Positions 33,330-36,876 of a stretch of DNA of 36,876 bases are shown piece by piece; position 1 is the first letter of the stretch, and each line of letters starts with the position of its first letter. The DNA is from Desulfurococcales archaeon (lineage in GTDB: Archaea > Thermoproteota > Thermoprotei_A > Sulfolobales > Fervidicoccaceae): NCBI GenBank assembly GCA_009904015.1, contig WYEQ01000020.1, positions 1 through 36,876 of the forward strand, in the 5' to 3' direction. A program made the position numbers and the translations under genes. Under the pieces are notes generated by a model. It made no database searches and was not told the origin of the DNA. It was given only the letters and a program-made list of their open reading frames with translations.

Positions 33330-33686
33330 TTAGGTCAAAAACAAGCTTTTAAGAGATAAGAACCTGTCCTTATCAATCTTTGAGTTAACTATTTTGAGCC
33401 CCTCAAACATGAGTAGCTTTTCTTTTAAACAATTGTTCTTTTTCCCCATGTATCCTCCTAAATCCCCATTATTCCTTACTACTCTGTGGCAAGGGTAAAT
33501 TATTGGCTCGTCATTTATTGATAAAAGCAATCCAACATATCTTGGGTTTAGGCCTAGAATCTCGGCGATTTCCTTGTAAGTAGTTACTCTACCCTCAGGT
33601 ATGTATGTTAATAGAGCTTTTAAAATGCTTAGGAGAGTTTCCTTACCGCATTTTCGAGGTATACAGAATGAAATGTCGTTGTTCAT
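33330..33686 (-). CDS. ogt: Methylated-DNA-protein cysteine methyltransferase (short form)
   Basis: A 118-residue DNA-repair protein. The active-site PCHRVV (C66) accepts the methyl group from O6-methylguanine, and YPCHRVVRNNGDLGGYMG is the conserved C-terminal signature, with the arginine-finger helix before it (GLNPRYVGLLLS). The usual N-terminal domain of 60-80 residues is missing, so this is a short single-domain form. The start at 33686 is ATG. It is followed on the same strand by no gene until the window's convergent Mrp-like gene. Confidence 0.88.
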   Translation of the reverse strand: MNNDISFCIPRKCGKETLLSILKALLTYIPEGRVTTYKEIAEILGLNPRYVGLLLSINDEPIIYPCHRVVRNNGDLGGYMGKKNNCLKEKLLMFEGLKIVNSKIDKDRFLSLKSLFLT

Positions 33687-33722
33687 GAAGCGATGCAGCT
33701 CCTTGATACAATAAACTATAAG

Positions 33723-33797
33723 CGGGCCCGCGGGGATTTGAACCCCGGACCCCCGGCTTAGGAGGCCGGTGCCCTATCCTGGCTGGGCTACGGGCCC
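33723..33797 (-). tRNA. tRNA-Arg (CCT anticodon)
   Basis: Acceptor GGGCCCG (33797-33791) pairs with CGGGCCC (33730-33724), with discriminator G at 33723. T arm CGGGG-TTCAAAT-CCCCG and the anticodon stem CCGGC/GCCGG are complete. The loop CTCCTAA gives CCT, arginine. No intron, no encoded CCA. A TATA-like CAATATTAAG lies about 25-33 bases upstream. Confidence 0.92.
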
Positions 33798-33847
33798 TCA
33801 ATTTTTAAGAATGCATGATGCTTAATATTGATTACGTGTGAAGTGGT

Positions 33848-34408
33848 ATGTCAACATACAGTGAGTATAAGGGAAGGTTTTACTACCTGTTGCACCCCAG
33901 GCTCACGATTATCCTGGCTACCCTTTGTCCAAATGGTAGGATTAACCTAATGCCCGCATCTTGGAACACGCCCGTCAGCGAGGATCCCCCCACTGTAGGC
34001 GTTGCTGTTGATAAGGAAAGCTACACTAGGGAGTGTTTGGAATACTTCGGTGAAGCCACGATAAATGTTCCTAGCTCTGAGCAAGCCAACCTAGTATATA
34101 GCTTGGGTACCATTAGCGGTAGAGAAGTTGATAAAGTAAAGGTGTATAACGTTGGTTTCGTAGATTCTAAGATGGTGAAGGTCCCTGGTATTGATGGGTC
34201 TCTAGCTATCATGGAGGGGAAGGTCATAGATAAGCTAGAAATAGGAGATGTTGTTTTCTACGTTTTTCATGTAGTTAGAGCAATCTACAGAGATGGCGTG
34301 GCAAATGAGTATGGCTACAACTTCGCAGCAGCTAACGTACTTCTGCACGGCTCAGGCAAGGTGTTCTACAAAGTTGACCCAAAAAAGATATGGGCTCGAA
34401 AAATCTAA
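33848..34408 (+). CDS. Flavin reductase / flavoredoxin-like FMN-binding protein
   Basis: A 186-residue single-domain flavoprotein. It begins with the LLHPRLTIILATL strand, then NLMPASWNTPVSEDPPTVGVAV (about 38-60), the FMN-phosphate and ring contacts of the flavin-reductase-like family, and a conserved NVPSSE (near 76). Such proteins move electrons between NAD(P)H, flavin and oxidants or act as flavoredoxin. No partner gene is adjacent, so the electron donor is unknown. Confidence 0.85.
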   Translation: MSTYSEYKGRFYYLLHPRLTIILATLCPNGRINLMPASWNTPVSEDPPTVGVAVDKESYTRECLEYFGEATINVPSSEQANLVYSLGTISGREVDKVKVYNVGFVDSKMVKVPGIDGSLAIMEGKVIDKLEIGDVVFYVFHVVRAIYRDGVANEYGYNFAAANVLLHGSGKVFYKVDPKKIWARKI

Positions 34409-34458
34409 AGACCTTGTTCAACAATAACTTTTCATCATAATGAACAATTAGCAAGAAA

Positions 34459-35304
34459 GTGTTCCAGATGATTATAGGGACGTTATCAATAGTTCTAACT
34501 TCCATAATTTGGGGCACAGTCATATTTTATTACAAAAGACTCATGGAGAAAGAGAGTTTTTACACCTTGAATTTCAAGCGCGTCTTCTCAGCACTTATGT
34601 TTTCATTTCCTATAGCGGTTATCAGTTGGACAACGAAAGGGGCTTTGCCATCAATGCTATCAGGGGTTGTTGGTTTAGGCATAGGGGATACCCTTTATTT
34701 ATATGCCATATTGAAGTCAGGAGCATCTATAGCGGCGCCTGTGGCTTACACATATGTTATACTATCCCAATTAACCGCTTTTCTCATAGGAGAGAAGGTA
34801 GGATTACAACTAGTCATAGGGGCGCTATTCGCGTTTCTCGGTGTTTCTCTATTAAATAAAGAAAACAGCTCAGCTAACCTAAAAGGGGTAGTCATGGCTT
34901 TTTTAGCCGGTATATCGTGGATGTTCAGCGCTGTCTTAATTAAACACGCCACCGTCGCTGAGGGATCCCCCTCATATATCGTTGCTTTCTACCGATTACT
35001 GGGGGCAACCATATTCCTCGGATGCCTTAACTACTACTTGGATACAAACCCTAAGCGGCTGTTTAACATCACACAGAGGATTCTACCACCAATATCCTTT
35101 ATTGACATGTACCTAGGAGCTGCTTTATACTCGCTCGGTGTCTCTCAGCTCGGTGTATCAAAAACTGTTATTATCGTTTCCCTATCACCAGCGATAACAG
35201 TTATCTTCGCCAAAGTAATGAGATTAGAGGAAATAAACTGGTATAAAGCTATTGGAACAATCTTGATAATAGCTGGAATAGTGCTTACACAAGTAACAAG
35301 GTAG
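34459..35304 (+). CDS. DMT/EamA-family membrane transporter
   Basis: A 281-residue membrane protein with about 10 hydrophobic segments in two EamA repeats; the first repeat carries GVVGLGIGDTLYLYAI and the second a parallel GAALYSLGVSQLG. The EamA family exports or imports small metabolites such as amino acids or nucleotides sugars; the substrate cannot be read here. The start is GTG 34459 or ATG 34468; no clear ribosome-binding site chooses between them. There is no obvious link to its neighbours. Confidence 0.85.
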   Translation: MFQMIIGTLSIVLTSIIWGTVIFYYKRLMEKESFYTLNFKRVFSALMFSFPIAVISWTTKGALPSMLSGVVGLGIGDTLYLYAILKSGASIAAPVAYTYVILSQLTAFLIGEKVGLQLVIGALFAFLGVSLLNKENSSANLKGVVMAFLAGISWMFSAVLIKHATVAEGSPSYIVAFYRLLGATIFLGCLNYYLDTNPKRLFNITQRILPPISFIDMYLGAALYSLGVSQLGVSKTVIIVSLSPAITVIFAKVMRLEEINWYKAIGTILIIAGIVLTQVTR

Positions 35305-35412
35305 CACAGGCTTCTTCATCACTACGTTTATTTAATTGTAATACAAACATAAATATTAAATCTAGTATTCGGAAAAACAACTAATAGATGAAAGGTTGGG
35401 GATGAATACTCA

Positions 35413-35745
35413 ATGCCTCTTGGATTAGGAACAACCGAAATGATTCTCATTCTTATACTAATAATAATACTTATAGTGATGCCCACAAAGCTTCCACAGT
35501 TTGCGAGAAGCATTGGAGAAAGTATAAAGGAGTTTAGAAGAGCAAGCAAGGAAGTCAGCAGCGAGGAGGTGGAGGCCCTTAAGAAGGCCGAGAAAGAAGT
35601 AGCTAGCAAGGAGAAAGAAGGGAAAATTGATGAGGAAACCTTGAGAAAATTAGCAGAGAAGCTCGGTGTTAGCGCGGAGGGTAAATCCAAGGATGAATTG
35701 ATTGAAGAAGTAGTTAAAAAAGCCAAAGAAAAAGGCTTAATATGA
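35413..35745 (+). CDS. tatA: TatA-like translocase subunit with a C-terminal SAP-like helical domain
   Basis: A 110-residue protein. Residues 8-27 form the single membrane helix (MILILILIIILIVMPTKLP), followed by LPQFARSIGESIKEFRRASK, the hinge and amphipathic helix of TatA, which builds the channel for folded proteins carrying RR signals. After about residue 60 the sequence is a charged coiled stretch and then a helical LRKLAEKLGV...KSKDELIEEVVK segment like a SAP or Rho-N fold. TatA usually ends in an unstructured acidic tail, so this domain is extra. TatC is not in the window. A T-rich run follows the stop. Confidence 0.8.
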   Translation: MPLGLGTTEMILILILIIILIVMPTKLPQFARSIGESIKEFRRASKEVSSEEVEALKKAEKEVASKEKEGKIDEETLRKLAEKLGVSAEGKSKDELIEEVVKKAKEKGLI

Positions 35746-35795
35746 GATAGTTTTTTGTCATATTTATTTTTATTTAATACTATTGAGCAAAACTT
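35746..35795 (+). terminator. T-rich terminator region after tatA
   Basis: TTTTTTG and ATATTTATTTTTATTTAA runs immediately follow the tatA stop, the usual form of archaeal termination. Beyond it, A/T-rich sequence to about 35860 probably holds the promoter of the sulfur-relay group. Confidence 0.45.
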
Positions 35796-35904
35796 AGTTA
35801 ATTAAAAATTAATCAAAAAACCTGTATATATTTTATGTAAAAAAATTCGTATATATTATGGTTTTATATTGATAGAGATACGGATGCTTCTCAGGGTAAT
35901 AGAA

Positions 35905-36309
35905 ATGTCTGGATTAGCAATAATAATGTTCTCGGGGCAAGCCGAAAACTTTATCCCCTTAGCAGTACTCACCCAAACTGCCGTCAACATGAATATCCCT
36001 GTCAGAATATTCGTGACTGGAACAGCGCTGCCCTACTTCACCAAGAATAAACCTGAGCCTAGGTTCAGCAAGGAGTTCGAGGACATGGTCCCAGCCTTAA
36101 TGGGAGGAATGAAGAAGCTCCAGATGCCCAGCTGGTACGAAATTCTGAAAGAAGCTAAAGAGCTCGGAGACGTGAAAATATATGCTTGTAGCTTGATGGC
36201 CGAGGTAATGGGACTGAAGAAAGAGCATCTCGACGAAATCGTGGATGATATAGTAGGCGCAGCATTCTTCATGAAAGAATCAGAAAACATGAAAGTAATC
36301 TTCATCTAA
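35905..36309 (+). CDS. DsrE/DsrF-family sulfur-carrier-like protein
   Basis: A 134-residue protein with the DsrE fold: MFSGQAENFIPLAVLTQTA at the N-terminus and VKIYACSLMAEVMGLKKE (about 92-110), where the cysteine corresponds to the active cysteine that carries a persulfide in DsrE/TusD-like proteins. The family moves sulfane sulfur between partners. ATG 35905 is preferred to the open frame from 35869 because AGGG lies 8 bases upstream. TusA follows after 37 bases and an SQR-like gene after it, forming a likely operon for sulfur trafficking. Confidence 0.85.
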   Translation: MSGLAIIMFSGQAENFIPLAVLTQTAVNMNIPVRIFVTGTALPYFTKNKPEPRFSKEFEDMVPALMGGMKKLQMPSWYEILKEAKELGDVKIYACSLMAEVMGLKKEHLDEIVDDIVGAAFFMKESENMKVIFI

Positions 36310-36346
36310 TAATTCTTCAAAAAAACTATATGAGGCGTAATGTAAG

Positions 36347-36583
36347 ATGAGCGAAAAACACCTGGTAGACGCTAGAGGCATGTCTTGCCCAGGCCCCATA
36401 ACCAAGCTTGTAAAGACGTATAGGACAGCTAAGAACGGGGATATCATCGAAGTATTGGCAACAGACCCTGGCTTCATACCTGATGTAAAAGCATGGATAG
36501 AGAAAACAGGTAATGAGCTACTCGAGCTTAAGGAGGAGGCCGGCGTTATCAGGGCTGTTATAAAAATTACAGCTAAGAAATAG
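36347..36583 (+). CDS. tusA: TusA-family sulfur relay protein
   Basis: A 78-residue protein. DARGMSCPGPITKL has the CPxP motif; the cysteine (C14) carries persulfide sulfur. The rest is the two-layer alpha/beta fold with the conserved ATDPGFIPDVKAW. It accepts sulfur from partners such as DsrE-type proteins and hands it on. It lies between the DsrE-like gene and the SQR-like flavoprotein, supporting a joint role in sulfur metabolism. Confidence 0.92.
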   Translation: MSEKHLVDARGMSCPGPITKLVKTYRTAKNGDIIEVLATDPGFIPDVKAWIEKTGNELLELKEEAGVIRAVIKITAKK

Positions 36584-36600
36584 GTTATTTGTGAGCGTTT

Positions 36601-36876
36601 ATGGCGAAGAAACTTGTTATTTTAGGGGGAGGTACAGGCGGGTTAATAGTTGCTAATCTGCTTGCGGATTACTACGAAACAGTAGTTGTCGATAGGAGAA
36701 AGGAGACGGTTTTTCAGCCAGGACAACTCTTCGTTGCCTTCAAGGGCGAATCGCCAAACAAATACAAGAAGGAAATAAAGGAAGTTTTGAATCCGAAAGC
36801 CAAGTTCATTCAATCCGAGGTAACCAAGATAGATTTAGATAATAGAGAGGTTTTGCTAAAGAATGGCTCTAAAATT
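36601..36876 (+). CDS. FAD/NAD(P)-dependent oxidoreductase, sulfide:quinone reductase-like; 5' part only
   Basis: The first 92 residues are present; the gene leaves the window. KKLVILGGGTGGLIVANLLA is a Rossmann dinucleotide-binding motif (GGGTGG), followed by VVVDRRK ending in a charged residue, and FQPGQLFVA, the latter typical of sulfide:quinone reductase and FCC-type flavoproteins near their flavin site. It begins 17 bases after tusA and is probably in the same operon, linking sulfur carriers to an electron-transfer step. Full assignment needs the missing C-terminus and its redox cysteines. Confidence 0.75.
   Translation, partial: MAKKLVILGGGTGGLIVANLLADYYETVVVDRRKETVFQPGQLFVAFKGESPNKYKKEIKEVLNPKAKFIQSEVTKIDLDNREVLLKNGSKI

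Noticed and set aside
23653-33822. Repeat AGAATGCATGATGC at about 23655 and again at about 33809
   Set aside because: A shared 14-mer is expected a few times by chance in a window of this size, and the two contexts (PCNA leader, tRNA-Arg upstream) differ.
1-36876. CRISPR arrays, rRNA operons, replication origin
   Set aside because: No regularly spaced repeats, no rRNA-like conserved segments and no cluster of origin-recognition boxes were seen on either strand.

Overview
The window looks like chromosomal DNA of a hyperthermophilic crenarchaeon (Thermoproteota). The evidence is an intron-containing tRNA-Trp, tRNA genes mostly without an encoded CCA, archaeal TATA-type promoters, frequent TTG and GTG starts, PCNA, the large primase subunit, an isoprenoid-lipid prenyltransferase with a geranylgeranyl-reductase-like enzyme, a two-CxxC protein disulfide oxidoreductase, AMP phosphorylase, and a K+-independent-type membrane pyrophosphatase. 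The genus cannot be fixed from the sequence alone; Thermofilales or Desulfurococcales are reasonable guesses.

Layout. Bases 1-150 hold the end of an IS200/IS605-type TnpB gene with its terminal hairpin. Next come tRNA-Trp (104-nt intron), a lone CobD/HisC-like aminotransferase and tRNA-Thr. From 1823 to 4482 there is a tightly overlapping cluster: serS, DUF429, a HAD-like protein and a DUF504/UPF0248 protein. The AmmeMemoRadiSam radical SAM enzyme overlaps a GPN-loop GTPase gene (4590-6409). An HTH regulator lies divergent to a protein disulfide oxidoreductase followed by an M50 site-2 protease. The 627-bp gap from 8803 to 9429 is the longest non-coding stretch; it holds a candidate C/D box RNA, an orphan TATA box and a nested multi-helix RNA-like structure.

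From 9808 to 15248 lies a nucleoside-type ABC importer split over both strands: substrate-binding protein and ATPase on minus, two permeases and a small membrane protein on plus. The binding-protein gene has an in-frame TAG exactly between its membrane signal and its Thr-rich linker. Two metallopeptidases (M32, M29) converge next. Then come a membrane pyrophosphatase, a diaminopimelate-decarboxylase-like gene, an MBL-fold protein, PCNA, a lipid pair (prenyl synthase, GGR-like), a small metallopeptidase, a HAD phosphatase and PriL.

From 28778 to 31655 uridine phosphorylase and AMP phosphorylase flank a small unknown gene. With the importer they suggest uptake and phosphorolysis of nucleosides, feeding ribose 1,5-bisphosphate metabolism. 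The right end carries YkgJ, Mrp-like ATPase, MGMT, tRNA-Arg, a flavin reductase, a DMT transporter, a TatA with an extra C-terminal domain, and a sulfur-relay group (DsrE, TusA, SQR-like flavoprotein) cut by the window edge.

No CRISPR array, rRNA or intact insertion sequence was seen. The most notable observations are the nested RNA structure at 9147-9290, the in-frame TAG in the importer, the TatA fusion and the sulfur-relay group.
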